In this document: positions 25,143-33,056 of the stretch, one piece after another
How the letters are laid out: each line of letters begins with the position of its first letter
How positions within the stretch are numbered: position 1 is the stretch's first letter
Assembly: GCF_028561755.1 (NCBI RefSeq)
Contig: NZ_JAQQTD010000001.1
Coordinates: 248,001-312,000, forward strand
Reading direction: 5' to 3'
Origin: Altibacter sp. HG106
GTDB taxonomy: Bacteria; Bacteroidota; Bacteroidia; Flavobacteriales; Flavobacteriaceae
Length of the DNA stretch: 64,000 bases
Program-made: the position numbers and the translations under genes
Notes under the pieces: generated by a model
Databases searched by the model: none
What the model saw: the letters and a program-made list of their open reading frames with translations, nothing else
What the model was told of the DNA's origin: nothing

Positions 25143-25714
25143 TGAGCGACTTGCTTGCACAACTGAGTTTTGAAAAGGCCTATCGGAAACACCGATGGCA
25201 GGCCGCACAATGGGTACTTGCACACCCCGAGTCTTTTAATGAGTTGTTGCAGATTGCTTTTGAAAACGACAAACAGCGCTCTCACAAAGCCAATTGGGTA
25301 TTAGAGTTTGTGTTTCTCGAGCAACCTTCGCTACTGTATCCGCATCTCGATTTCTTCTTTTCTCGGTTGCCCAATGTTTCGGAAGATTCTTCGGCACGAC
25401 CGCTTTCGCATATTTGTGAACGAGTAATGGTATCGTATTATAAAGAGAATGAAACTATCGTGCGGACTTCCCTTTCCGAAGCGCACAAAAAACAACTCAT
25501 CGAATGTGCCTTCGATTGGTTGCTCACCGATCAAAAAGTGGCCTGTCAGGTACGGGCCATGACCTGCCTTTATTATTTGGGTACCGAATTCGATTGGATT
25601 CACCCAGAACTATCCGCCATTCTTAAAAGGAATATCTCTAAGGGAAGCGCCGGGTATCGGTCAAGAGGAAACAAAGTGCTGCAGCAAATCACCCGCTTTT
25701 CAACACAATCCTAA
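25142..25714 (+). CDS. Conserved helical (HEAT-like) protein upstream of purB
   Basis: A 190-residue all-helical soluble protein with regularly spaced helix pairs (AQWVLAHPESFNELLQIAF, KANWVLEFVFLEQPSLLYP, AFDWLLTDQKVACQVRAMT), resembling a HEAT repeat. In Bacteroidota databases such proteins are sometimes labelled adenylosuccinate lyase only because purB is next door; no lyase motif is present. Start overlaps the sirtuin stop by 1 nt. A role with the sirtuin or PurB is possible but unproven. Confidence 0.8.
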   Translation: MSDLLAQLSFEKAYRKHRWQAAQWVLAHPESFNELLQIAFENDKQRSHKANWVLEFVFLEQPSLLYPHLDFFFSRLPNVSEDSSARPLSHICERVMVSYYKENETIVRTSLSEAHKKQLIECAFDWLLTDQKVACQVRAMTCLYYLGTEFDWIHPELSAILKRNISKGSAGYRSRGNKVLQQITRFSTQS

Positions 25715-25722
25715 GGACTTGC

Positions 25723-25754
25723 TTGGGTACTTGAGCGCATAAATCCTATCTTTG
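25723..25754 (+). promoter_or_regulatory. Promoter of purB
   Basis: TTG at 25723-25725 and TATCTTTG at 25747-25754 (exact TAnnTTTG) with a 21-bp spacer; purB ATG at 25773. Thus purB has its own start of transcription, separate from the sirtuin pair. Confidence 0.65.
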
Positions 25755-25772
25755 CTTTTTAATAGCACTATT

Positions 25773-27116
25773 ATGTCCATACAAGCGCTACAAGCCATCT
25801 CTCCTATTGATGGTCGCTATGCCTCCAAAACTAAAAGCTTGGTTCCTTTCTTTTCGGAAGAAGCCCTTATCAAATATCGCGTTCAGGTGGAAGTTGAGTA
25901 TTTTATCGCACTCGTAGAACTTCCCTTGCCGCAACTCGCTGACTTCGATACCGCACACGTGGAAACCCTACGAAGCCTGTATACCGATTTTTCTTCGGAA
26001 GATGCTACGAAAATCAAAGCCACTGAAAAGGTAACCAACCACGATGTCAAAGCGGTTGAGTATTTTATAAAAGAAAAGTTTGATGGACTCGGTCTCGAAA
26101 AGTATAAGGAGTTTATCCATTTCGGACTTACCTCCCAGGATATTAACAATACGGCGGTTCCACTCTCGCTCAAAGAGGCCATGAACGAGGTGTACGTTCC
26201 GATGTTTTTGGAAGTCAAAGAAAAACTAAAGGCGCTGTCTGACGAATGGAAGGATGTTTCCATGCTGGCACGCACCCATGGGCAACCGGCCTCTCCTACG
26301 CGCTTAGGAAAAGAAATACAGGTGTTTGTCACCCGCTTGGAAGAACAATTTGACTTACTGAACGATATTAAAAGTGCCGCGAAATTTGGAGGCGCTACCG
26401 GCAACTTTAATGCCCATCACGTGGCCTACCCTGACGTAGATTGGAAATCCTTCGGAACCCAATTTGTGCAAGAACGATTAGGGCTGCATCACTCCTTCCC
26501 TACTACACAGATCGAACACTACGACCATATGGCGGCTTTGTTTGATTGCTTGAAACGTATCAATACCATTATTATCGACCTGGATCGCGATATCTGGACC
26601 TATGTCTCTATGGATTATTTTAAGCAAAAAATCAAGAAAGGAGAGGTAGGGTCTTCGGCCATGCCACACAAGGTAAATCCGATTGATTTTGAGAATAGTG
26701 AAGGTAATTTGGGCATCGCAAATGCACTGTTTGAACATCTTTCGGCCAAGTTGCCGATAAGTAGATTGCAACGCGACCTCACCGATAGTACGGTGCTTCG
26801 GAACATCGGTGTTCCTATGGGACATACCTTGATCGCCCTTCAGGCAACGCTTAAGGGGTTGAACAAATTATTGTTGAATGCTGCCAAGTTTGAAGCCGAT
26901 CTTGAAAATAACTGGGCGGTGGTTGCGGAAGCCATTCAAACCATTTTGCGTCGAGAAGGCTATCCCAACCCGTATGAAACATTGAAAGGCTTAACGAGAA
27001 CCAATGAAGCGATCACGCAACAATCCATGGCAGATTTCATCGAGACCCTGGATGTTTCCGAAGCTATCAAAAAAGAAATGAGCGCTATCACGCCAGCGAA
27101 TTATACCGGAATATAA
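25773..27116 (+). CDS. purB: Adenylosuccinate lyase
   Basis: About 447 residues. It cleaves SAICAR and adenylosuccinate in purine synthesis. It has ISPIDGRYASKTKSLVPFFS at the N-terminus, THGQPASPTRLGKEI, LTSQDINNTAVPL, and the fumarase/aspartase signature GSSAMPHKVNPIDFENSEG. It belongs to the long E. coli-type PurB group. The ATG at 25773 is used, as the seven codons before it lie in the -7 promoter element. Confidence 0.97.
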   Translation: MSIQALQAISPIDGRYASKTKSLVPFFSEEALIKYRVQVEVEYFIALVELPLPQLADFDTAHVETLRSLYTDFSSEDATKIKATEKVTNHDVKAVEYFIKEKFDGLGLEKYKEFIHFGLTSQDINNTAVPLSLKEAMNEVYVPMFLEVKEKLKALSDEWKDVSMLARTHGQPASPTRLGKEIQVFVTRLEEQFDLLNDIKSAAKFGGATGNFNAHHVAYPDVDWKSFGTQFVQERLGLHHSFPTTQIEHYDHMAALFDCLKRINTIIIDLDRDIWTYVSMDYFKQKIKKGEVGSSAMPHKVNPIDFENSEGNLGIANALFEHLSAKLPISRLQRDLTDSTVLRNIGVPMGHTLIALQATLKGLNKLLLNAAKFEADLENNWAVVAEAIQTILRREGYPNPYETLKGLTRTNEAITQQSMADFIETLDVSEAIKKEMSAITPANYTGI

Positions 27117-27138
27117 GCGCTTCTAGTGCTCCCAAAAG

Positions 27139-27168
27139 AAAAAGCCCTGTATTATATCAGGGCTTTTG
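27139..27168. terminator. Bidirectional terminator between purB and the DUF4252 operon
   Basis: AGCCCTG (27143-27149) pairs with CAGGGCT (27158-27164) around an 8-nt loop, with A-run before and T-run after, so it works in both directions between convergent genes. Confidence 0.85.
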
Positions 27169-27189
27169 TTATTTGAATAGGTGTGACTA

Positions 27190-27735
27190 CTAAAATTCTT
27201 TGAAGATATCTCCTACTCCAGAAAGGCTCGACAAATCTAAGTCGCCTTGATCTACAGAGCGCATCAATTTAATCATTTGATCGGGGCGCATATCATCTCC
27301 TAAGACACGAAACACGGCAAAACCACGTTCGCTATCGCTGGCAAAGATGATCAACTCATCGATCGCATCTTCATCGCCCGTATATTTCAACGTAGCACCT
27401 TTGTTATTAGAGCCCATCTTCATCAAGGTTTTGTACTGTTCTTGATTGATAATGGTCGCCAATTGTTCTTTTTCCGATTCGTAATCTGCCGTATCGTTAT
27501 TTTTAATGGGATACGCCACTACATTCACCTTCTTTATCGTATTCAGAATGTCTTGCTGCTCGGCCGTAAAATTGGCCGAATCGGATTGTAGTAAGCTTGT
27601 CGCAAGGTCTATTTTTAAGAACTTATCGTCTTCTTGTTTATCTACTAAGTATTGCTGTAAGGATCGTTCGTTGCTGCAGCTGAGCATGCCCAGCGCCACG
27701 AGGGTAATCCCTACAAGGTATCGTACAATAGCCAT
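27190..27735 (-). CDS. DUF4252 lipoprotein
   Basis: A 181-residue exported protein. Signal MAIVRYLVGITLVALGMLSC with lipidation at the Cys of MLSC. The rest matches the DUF4252 pattern: KKVNVVAYPIKNNDTADYES, TIINQEQYKTLMKMGSNNKG, DELIIFASDSERGFAVFRVL and RPDQMIKLMRSVDQGDLDLS. Function unknown. It follows a second DUF4252 protein by 1 nt, and they are the last two genes of an operon led by an ECF sigma factor. Confidence 0.85.
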   Translation of the reverse strand: MAIVRYLVGITLVALGMLSCSNERSLQQYLVDKQEDDKFLKIDLATSLLQSDSANFTAEQQDILNTIKKVNVVAYPIKNNDTADYESEKEQLATIINQEQYKTLMKMGSNNKGATLKYTGDEDAIDELIIFASDSERGFAVFRVLGDDMRPDQMIKLMRSVDQGDLDLSSLSGVGDIFKEF

Positions 27736-27736
27736 C

Positions 27737-28270
27737 TTATTTGTTTTTATCGAGATCTTCTAAGTTCTCGCCTCCGGGAACGTTGAGATCTTTAGTTAGT
27801 TTTGAAATTTGTTTCAGGTCGATATTTCCAGTGATGCTCATGATCACAGACATATTTTTTCCATCTACATTCCCTTGCAAATGCATCAATAGTTCACTCA
27901 CAAAGTTCTCGTTCTTGCCTTCTTTAGAATAGAACTTAATGTCTTTCCCGTCTTCCTTTACGCGCATCAACTCTTCTAGTCCGCGTCCTCCAGAAAGGTA
28001 GGTGCTCACTGCCGAATTCATACGTCCGGCTACTTCCGAATTATCGGTAGTGAATATCTTGATATTTTCAAGATTATCGATCATTTTCAAGTACTCCTTT
28101 ACTTCGGCATCATCCGATTCCAAATCCATTTTGCTCAACAGTTTGAACATGTTTTTGGTGACCACTACAGAGGTTACATCTTTTTCATTTTCAAAGGCAT
28201 CGAAGGCACTTTGGGCAGTCCCTAGCAAAGGGGCCGCGATCAGGGCAATAATAATCAGTATTCGTTTCAT
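27737..28270 (-). CDS. DUF4252 exported protein
   Basis: A 177-residue protein with a signal peptide (MKRILIIIALIAAPLLGTAQ) and mature N-terminal Gln/Ser, not lipidated. DUF4252 features: SVVVTKNMFKLLSKMD, NLENIKIFTTDNSEVAGRM, IKFYSKEGKNENFVSELLMH and MSVIMSITGNIDLKQISKL. Paralogue of the following gene. Probably periplasmic. It lies 17 nt after the anti-sigma-like gene in the same operon. Confidence 0.87.
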   Translation of the reverse strand: MKRILIIIALIAAPLLGTAQSAFDAFENEKDVTSVVVTKNMFKLLSKMDLESDDAEVKEYLKMIDNLENIKIFTTDNSEVAGRMNSAVSTYLSGGRGLEELMRVKEDGKDIKFYSKEGKNENFVSELLMHLQGNVDGKNMSVIMSITGNIDLKQISKLTKDLNVPGGENLEDLDKNK

Positions 28271-28287
28271 GATTGTTTTGAATTAAT

Positions 28288-28722
28288 TTATTTTAAAATT
28301 TTATTTTTCGCTTGTGTAAATTCACCGATCAACACTAAATCTTCGGCTCCTTTATTGAAGTTTTCACTCAGTAATAGCATCGCTTCTTTGCTTTTCTCAA
28401 AGGCTGCTAATGCTTCTTGTTCCTGCAGACTTAAACTAGGTTGTGACCATTGGTATCCCGCCACGCCTACCCCCACAATGATCGCCGCAGCAATCCCGTA
28501 CCACCAGGAAGATCGACCCGACTGCTCGGATGGTAAGGAAACCGATTGATGGCTCACTTCAGTTTTGGCAAGATCCCATTCCTGGAATAAGGTCTTATAA
28601 GCCGCTAAATGAAGAGGAACTTCTTCATTCGCAAAATACTCCCCTAGTTGCTGTTCTTCTTGCAAGGTGGTTTCTGCATTAAAATAACGCTCCAACAAAA
28701 CTTCTACCTTAGCTAACTCCAT
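28288..28722 (-). CDS. Probable anti-sigma factor, single-pass membrane protein
   Basis: A 144-residue protein. The cytoplasmic N-terminal 70 residues carry a short helical region (VEVLLERYFNAETTLQEEQ) as in flavobacterial anti-sigma factors. One membrane helix lies at about 73-90 (WWYGIAAAIIVGVGVAGYQW) and a helical periplasmic tail follows (ALAAFEKSKEAMLLLSENF). No zinc HxxxCxxC motif, so not a classic ZAS anti-sigma. Start overlaps the ECF sigma stop by 14 nt, which implies coupled translation and supports the role. Confidence 0.72.
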   Translation of the reverse strand: MELAKVEVLLERYFNAETTLQEEQQLGEYFANEEVPLHLAAYKTLFQEWDLAKTEVSHQSVSLPSEQSGRSSWWYGIAAAIIVGVGVAGYQWSQPSLSLQEQEALAAFEKSKEAMLLLSENFNKGAEDLVLIGEFTQAKNKILK

Positions 28723-29215
28723 AGTTGTATTGTTTTATTAATTGTTCCCGAACGGCCTTTCGCGCTCTCGATAAGGAAACACGAACGGCGGTTTCATTAC
28801 TATCTAAAATTTCAGCGATCTCTTTAAATTCAAATTGTTCGACATCGCGCAATTGTAACACCAGTTTTTGTTGCTCCGGAAGGGTTTCCATGATTCTAAA
28901 AACAATAGAAACACCATCATTAGCCTCTACTTGCCGCGCCACATCATCGCTGTGGTGAAAATTATTATGAACGATTTTCAAGTTTGCGGCTTGCTTCGAT
29001 TTTAAGCGGTCCAGACAATAGTTTTTGGTCATGGTCATCGCAAAGGCTTCCGGAGAACGATAGTTCTTCATCTTACTTTTACCTTTCCACAATTTCAAAA
29101 ACACCTCTTGTACCGCATCTTCTGCTTCTTCACTTGAAACCAAAAGTCGTTTGGCCACACGATACAGCCTGTCCTTCACAGGCATCACAATCGATAAAAA
29201 CTCCTTTTGGTTCAT
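28709..29215 (-). CDS. ECF-type RNA polymerase sigma-70 factor
   Basis: A 168-residue sigma factor with region 2 (RVAKRLLVSSEEAEDAVQE and VFLKLWKGKSKMKNYRSPEA, then FAMTMTKNYCLDRLKSKQA) and region 4 (LPEQQKLVLQLRDVEQFEF, then ILDSNETAVRVSLSRARKAV). No C-terminal extension. It heads an operon with an anti-sigma-like protein and two DUF4252 proteins, which suggests an envelope-related regulon. A hairpin TCGTTCAT/ATGACGA lies in its upstream region near 29249-29265 and may be regulatory. Confidence 0.93.
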   Translation of the reverse strand: MNQKEFLSIVMPVKDRLYRVAKRLLVSSEEAEDAVQEVFLKLWKGKSKMKNYRSPEAFAMTMTKNYCLDRLKSKQAANLKIVHNNFHHSDDVARQVEANDGVSIVFRIMETLPEQQKLVLQLRDVEQFEFKEIAEILDSNETAVRVSLSRARKAVREQLIKQYNYGVS

Positions 29216-29354
29216 TTTTTTTGGTTAGTGAAGACATTTTTAGGCGTCGTTCATGGTTATGACGAATGAGCCTATTTTTTGTTACATTTTTTTTTCAATC
29301 GCAATAATGTAAGTAATTTAGGGTTTTGTAAGACAACGTCCAGAAAGAACTGCT

Positions 29355-30761
29355 ATGAAAAAAATACTATCCCTACTACTCCTGTCTTTTTCGCTGCTGA
29401 ATATATCCTGCTTCGATGATTTAGACGATAATATCTCTCAAGCCAGCACACTAGAAATTCAGGATTTTATTTATCGCGGACTCAATTTTTTCTACCTCTA
29501 TAAAGCGGATACGCCCGAACTTGCCAATGACGCCTTTGCTACTGACCAGGAAAAAGATAGTTTTTTAAATAGCTTTGCGAGTCCCGAAGCTCTTTTTGAT
29601 TACCTCATCTCTCCTCAAGATCGCTTTAGTATTTTAGTAGATGATTACATTGAACTGGAAAATTCCTTAAGCGGCGTTACATTGAATAATGGGATGGAAT
29701 TCGGTTTGGTCTTGTACCCAGACGACAGCGGCGATGTTTTTGGGTACGTGCGTTACGTGCTGCCCGGCACCGATGCCGCCATGAAGGGGGTTACGCGGGG
29801 AATGATCTTTAATACCGTAGATGGCATCCAATTAGATGACACCAACTTTACCGAATTATTAGATCCAGAATCATATACGATTGGCTTGGCTACTTTTGAT
29901 GGCACTTCCATCACACCTACAGGAGAGACAATTGATTTGGTAAAAGAAGTGGTTACCGAAAATCCCATTTTTGTCAACAAAACTTTTGACATTTCCGGTC
30001 AGAAGATTGGCTATATTATGTACAATGGGTTTACTAACGAATTCGACTCACAGCTTAACGATGTTTTTGGACAGTTTCGTTCCGAAGGGGTTACCGACCT
30101 AGTTCTGGACCTACGCTATAACGGTGGGGGGTCTGTGCGCACAGCAACCTACTTGGCAAGCATGATCACCGGGCAGTTTACAGGGCAAACCTACTATACC
30201 GAAGAATGGAACGCCGATCGTCAGGATGCTTATGCCGAAAATGGAGCTTTTGTAGATTCCTTTGTAGACGGCGGAGAAGCCATCAACAGTCTTAATTTAA
30301 CCCGACTCTATGTAATCACTACAGGACGAACAGCGTCTGCGAGTGAATTGGTGATCAATGGTCTAGATCCCTACATCAATGTGGTTCAGGTAGGAAGCGA
30401 TACCCGCGGTAAGTTTCAGGCCTCGTTCCTGCTATATGACGCACCTGCGCCAAATTTCAGTCGAAGAGATGCCAATCCTTCACATCGCTACGCCATGCTT
30501 CCGCTGGTATTCAAAACGGCCAACGCCAGTGGTTTTACGGATTTTAATGACGGGTTAACCGCAGAGGTAGAACAATTTGAAGATTACAGTAATCTGGGTA
30601 TCTTGGGAGAACCCGACGAACCACTCCTCCAAAGAGCGCTTTCTGAAATCACAGGCATTCCAATTCCGGGAGGACGTCGGTGGATTCCCGAGCTGGAAGT
30701 GATATCAGAATCCAAAGCATCACAACCCGCCTATCAGATCATGTACCTTTCAAACGACTAG
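29355..30761 (+). CDS. S41-family (C-terminal processing) peptidase lipoprotein
   Basis: A 468-residue lipoprotein (signal peptide MKKILSLLLLSFSLLNISC, lipid at that Cys). A PDZ-like domain sits around 115-205 (FGYVRYVLPGTDAAMKGVTR). The S41 protease core follows: VTDLVLDLRYNGGGSVRTA, then ITTGRTASASELVINGL with the catalytic Ser and GSDTRGKFQ with the Lys. All catalytic residues are seen. In Flavobacteriia such enzymes act in the periplasm or at the outer membrane on unknown proteins. The stop codon forms part of a shared hairpin with btuB. Confidence 0.92.
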   Translation: MKKILSLLLLSFSLLNISCFDDLDDNISQASTLEIQDFIYRGLNFFYLYKADTPELANDAFATDQEKDSFLNSFASPEALFDYLISPQDRFSILVDDYIELENSLSGVTLNNGMEFGLVLYPDDSGDVFGYVRYVLPGTDAAMKGVTRGMIFNTVDGIQLDDTNFTELLDPESYTIGLATFDGTSITPTGETIDLVKEVVTENPIFVNKTFDISGQKIGYIMYNGFTNEFDSQLNDVFGQFRSEGVTDLVLDLRYNGGGSVRTATYLASMITGQFTGQTYYTEEWNADRQDAYAENGAFVDSFVDGGEAINSLNLTRLYVITTGRTASASELVINGLDPYINVVQVGSDTRGKFQASFLLYDAPAPNFSRRDANPSHRYAMLPLVFKTANASGFTDFNDGLTAEVEQFEDYSNLGILGEPDEPLLQRALSEITGIPIPGGRRWIPELEVISESKASQPAYQIMYLSND

Positions 30762-30781
30762 TATTTTTAATGCACTAGTCG
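30755..30781. terminator. Shared convergent terminator made from two stop regions
   Basis: CGACTAGT (30755-30762) pairs with ACTAGTCG (30774-30781). The left arm contains the last Asp codon and TAG of the S41 gene; the right arm, read on the minus strand, contains the last Asp codon and TAG of btuB. The A/T-rich loop gives a U-rich 3' side only within the loop, so termination strength is uncertain. Confidence 0.5.
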
Positions 30782-32709
30782 AAATCGAGCTGAAACCCTA
30801 CATGTACGTTTCTTCCCAATGTTTGATATCGGAATAGTTCTTCATATTCTTCATCCCAAATATTGGTGAGTGACGCAAACAAGGAAATATTCTCACTGGC
30901 GGTTAGGCGAATCGTGAAATCCATCAAACTAAAGGCGTCAAGAATTACGGCTTCGTTTTCGAAGGTTTCAGAATTAAAAAAAGCATCTTCCCGCTGAGAT
31001 ACCCACTGGTAGCGGAGTCCTACTTGCAATCGTTCCCACACTTGATATTGTAGTTGGGCATTTGCTTTGTGCTTCGGAATGCGTAGCGTAAAACGCTCGG
31101 CGCCCTGTGTAAATGTATAATTTCCCCGGAACGATAAAGCCTCCAATGGTTGTGCGCTTACAGATACTTCCACCCCCTTGCTCTCAAAGGTTTCTGAAAT
31201 ATTCTGATACTGAAACAAAAAATTGTCGGGGTCTACGGTCACAAAATCCACAAAATTAGTTACCGAGCGTTGAAAGTACACGGCGTTCACTCGCAATTTG
31301 CTTTCGTGCGACCACTCCGCGCCGCCTTCCAAGGTGCTGCTTTCCTCTGGGTTCAACGCGTCATTTCCATAAAGCGGATCATACAATTGATATAAGGAAG
31401 GTGTAACATAGGCCGTTCCGTAGGAACCTAGCATCTTTAGCGTACTCTTCTCAAACTCGAAGATGTAAAAAGGATTGACCTGATAGACCAAATGGGTCCC
31501 GTAATCACTGTGAATATTCAGGCGCACACCGGCATGAAGTTGCAGTCCGATGGGTGTTTTATAAGTGGTGTTGAGGTAGGGGTCAATGATGCTAAAGGAC
31601 GCCACCTCCTCATCGATGTCTTGAGAGAAATCAGTTTCACCGAAGGGTATTGAAAACGAATTAAAACTGCTGAAGTTTCCGTTGAGTCCGATGACCACCG
31701 CAAGATCTTCGGAAAAATTATGTCGTAAATAATTATCGAACGTATACGAATCTGAATCGTACTTCGCCGGAAAGGAAGACGATATGGTACGCTCAAGCCA
31801 GGTGTAGTTGTCGTTAAATACGTAGATACCGTTCTTGTATTTCCATTGAAAATGGCCTCCGGTTCGCAACTGATCGGAGATACTTTGGTATTCCGCATCA
31901 AACAATACGGCATCATCAAAATCAGATTTGAACTTATCAATACTTAAAAACTGACTGAACATTACGTTATCAGAAAGATGCACCCCCAACCGAATCGTAC
32001 CGTTATAACGATTAAACACATCACTTTCAAAAGCAGGAGCATCTTCAGGAGCTGCAATCGCAGAAATTCCGTCAGTGTATTGATTTCCGAAGCTTGCATT
32101 ATAAAAGAAAGCACCGAATGTACCACTTACCCGCGCATGATTCGTATACGAATCCCAATCTGTTTTTTCGAAATCTCCTTCGGCAGAGCGATTGGTCGCC
32201 AATACCGATCGAAACTGTGCTGTAATAGGTTTGTTTTCCTCTTGCTTGGTGGTAATGCTTATTACGGCCGTGGCAGCCCCACTTCCGTAGAGTACACTAG
32301 AGGCTCCACGAAGCACTTCAATCCGTTCTACAGCTGCAGCCGGTAATAACCGAAGATCGAAGTCGTTGGCAATTTGAGACGGATCATTGAGCTGCACGCC
32401 ATCCACCATAACAACCACTTGCCTGTTGCTTCCACCGCGAACAGCGTATCGTAAATTTTGCCCTGCATTACTTCGAGCTCCGTTGATCTCGATTCCGGAC
32501 AATTCATTAATTAGGGTGGCTACGGAAGCTTCTGGCCGTTGTTGTAGTTGTGATGCATCGATCACAGTAATGATTTTTCCGCTATTTAAAGATGGAGTTG
32601 GTGTTTTACTAGCCAAATACACCGTGTCTATGGTTTCCAAACGCTGTTCTTGAGCTATCATACTCATTCCAAGACCCCATAGGATCAGGAACATACTAAA
32701 TTGTTTCAT
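30775..32709 (-). CDS. btuB: TonB-dependent outer-membrane receptor for cobalamin
   Basis: About 644 residues. Signal peptide MKQFSMFLILWGLGMSMIA, then a TonB-box region (ETIDTVYLAS) and plug domain (ATLINELSGIEINGARSNAG, VVVMVDGVQLNDPSQ, VERIEVLRGASSVLYGSGAA). The 22-strand barrel ends in FASLTNIWDEEYEELFRYQT and NVHVGFQLDFD. The short barrel and absence of an N-terminal carboxypeptidase-like domain fit BtuB rather than SusC. A cobalamin riboswitch upstream on the same strand and a divergent BtuFCD set support the substrate. An upstream extension of the frame lies in the riboswitch and is rejected. Confidence 0.93.
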   Translation of the reverse strand: MKQFSMFLILWGLGMSMIAQEQRLETIDTVYLASKTPTPSLNSGKIITVIDASQLQQRPEASVATLINELSGIEINGARSNAGQNLRYAVRGGSNRQVVVMVDGVQLNDPSQIANDFDLRLLPAAAVERIEVLRGASSVLYGSGAATAVISITTKQEENKPITAQFRSVLATNRSAEGDFEKTDWDSYTNHARVSGTFGAFFYNASFGNQYTDGISAIAAPEDAPAFESDVFNRYNGTIRLGVHLSDNVMFSQFLSIDKFKSDFDDAVLFDAEYQSISDQLRTGGHFQWKYKNGIYVFNDNYTWLERTISSSFPAKYDSDSYTFDNYLRHNFSEDLAVVIGLNGNFSSFNSFSIPFGETDFSQDIDEEVASFSIIDPYLNTTYKTPIGLQLHAGVRLNIHSDYGTHLVYQVNPFYIFEFEKSTLKMLGSYGTAYVTPSLYQLYDPLYGNDALNPEESSTLEGGAEWSHESKLRVNAVYFQRSVTNFVDFVTVDPDNFLFQYQNISETFESKGVEVSVSAQPLEALSFRGNYTFTQGAERFTLRIPKHKANAQLQYQVWERLQVGLRYQWVSQREDAFFNSETFENEAVILDAFSLMDFTIRLTASENISLFASLTNIWDEEYEELFRYQTLGRNVHVGFQLDFD

Positions 32710-32730
32710 GTTGTACATAATGTACGGAAG

Positions 32731-32752
32731 AAAAGAGGGAGAATTCCCGCTC
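32731..32752 (-). promoter_or_regulatory. Possible terminator hairpin of the riboswitch expression platform
   Basis: Between the riboswitch and the btuB ATG, GAGC-GGGA and TCCCTC (minus strand, 32752-32735) form a short stem with one bulge, followed by TTTTCTT. B12 binding could favour this stem and stop transcription. The competing antiterminator was not identified. Confidence 0.4.
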
Positions 32753-32830
32753 CATCGGATCATTGAATGCCCGTGTCGCACGAGCATACAACGCCTCACT
32801 TTTATCCCGAAAGTTAGACAAATAGTTGGT

Positions 32831-32990
32831 TTGGCAGGTCTCCTGGCTTGCTCGCGGTATCTCCTTCCCATCCGCCAAAGGCAGACAGTGGTACTCGATA
32901 CGTCTTAACGACAGCTTACAGTTGCGGGAACAGCTTCAGCATTTCACTGAATTCCCTTTTAAGGCTATCCAAAAAATGGAATAGACACCA
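32831..32990 (-). ncRNA. Cobalamin (B12) riboswitch
   Basis: Read on the minus strand, it holds the B12 box AGCCAGGAGACCTGCC (32848-32833), the core CCGCAACTGTAAGCTG (32927-32912), the upstream AAAAGGGAATTCAGTGAAAT block (near 32945-32960) and GGTGTC at the 5' end (32989-32984). These are the consensus elements of the aptamer in the right order. It should lower btuB expression when adenosylcobalamin is present. Confidence 0.93.
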
Positions 32991-32999
32991 AAACTGCTG

Positions 33000-33029
33000 C
33001 GAAAATACGTTTTTTATGCCGTTGCACAA
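33000..33029 (-). promoter_or_regulatory. Promoter of the riboswitch-btuB transcript
   Basis: On the minus strand TTG (33029-33027) and TATTTTCG (33007-33000) have a 19-bp spacer, 10 bp before the first conserved aptamer bases. One mismatch to TAnnTTTG. Confidence 0.5.
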
Positions 33030-33053
33030 GCCCATTAAAAAGCCTTATTTTTG
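33022..33053 (+). promoter_or_regulatory. Possible btuF promoter back to back with that of btuB
   Basis: TTG at 33022-33024 and TATTTTTG at 33046-33053 (exact TAnnTTTG, 21-bp spacer). The btuF ATG at 33057 is only 3 bp after the element, so a transcript from here would be leaderless or nearly so. Confidence 0.4.
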
Positions 33054-33056
33054 AGC

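Noticed and set aside
25142-25714. Adenylosuccinate lyase label for the gene before purB
   Set aside because: No fumarase/aspartase signature; the true lyase is the next gene.
30775-32871. A longer btuB frame starting near 32871
   Set aside because: The extra 54 residues are translated from the cobalamin riboswitch and lack a signal peptide; the ATG at 32709 gives a normal one.
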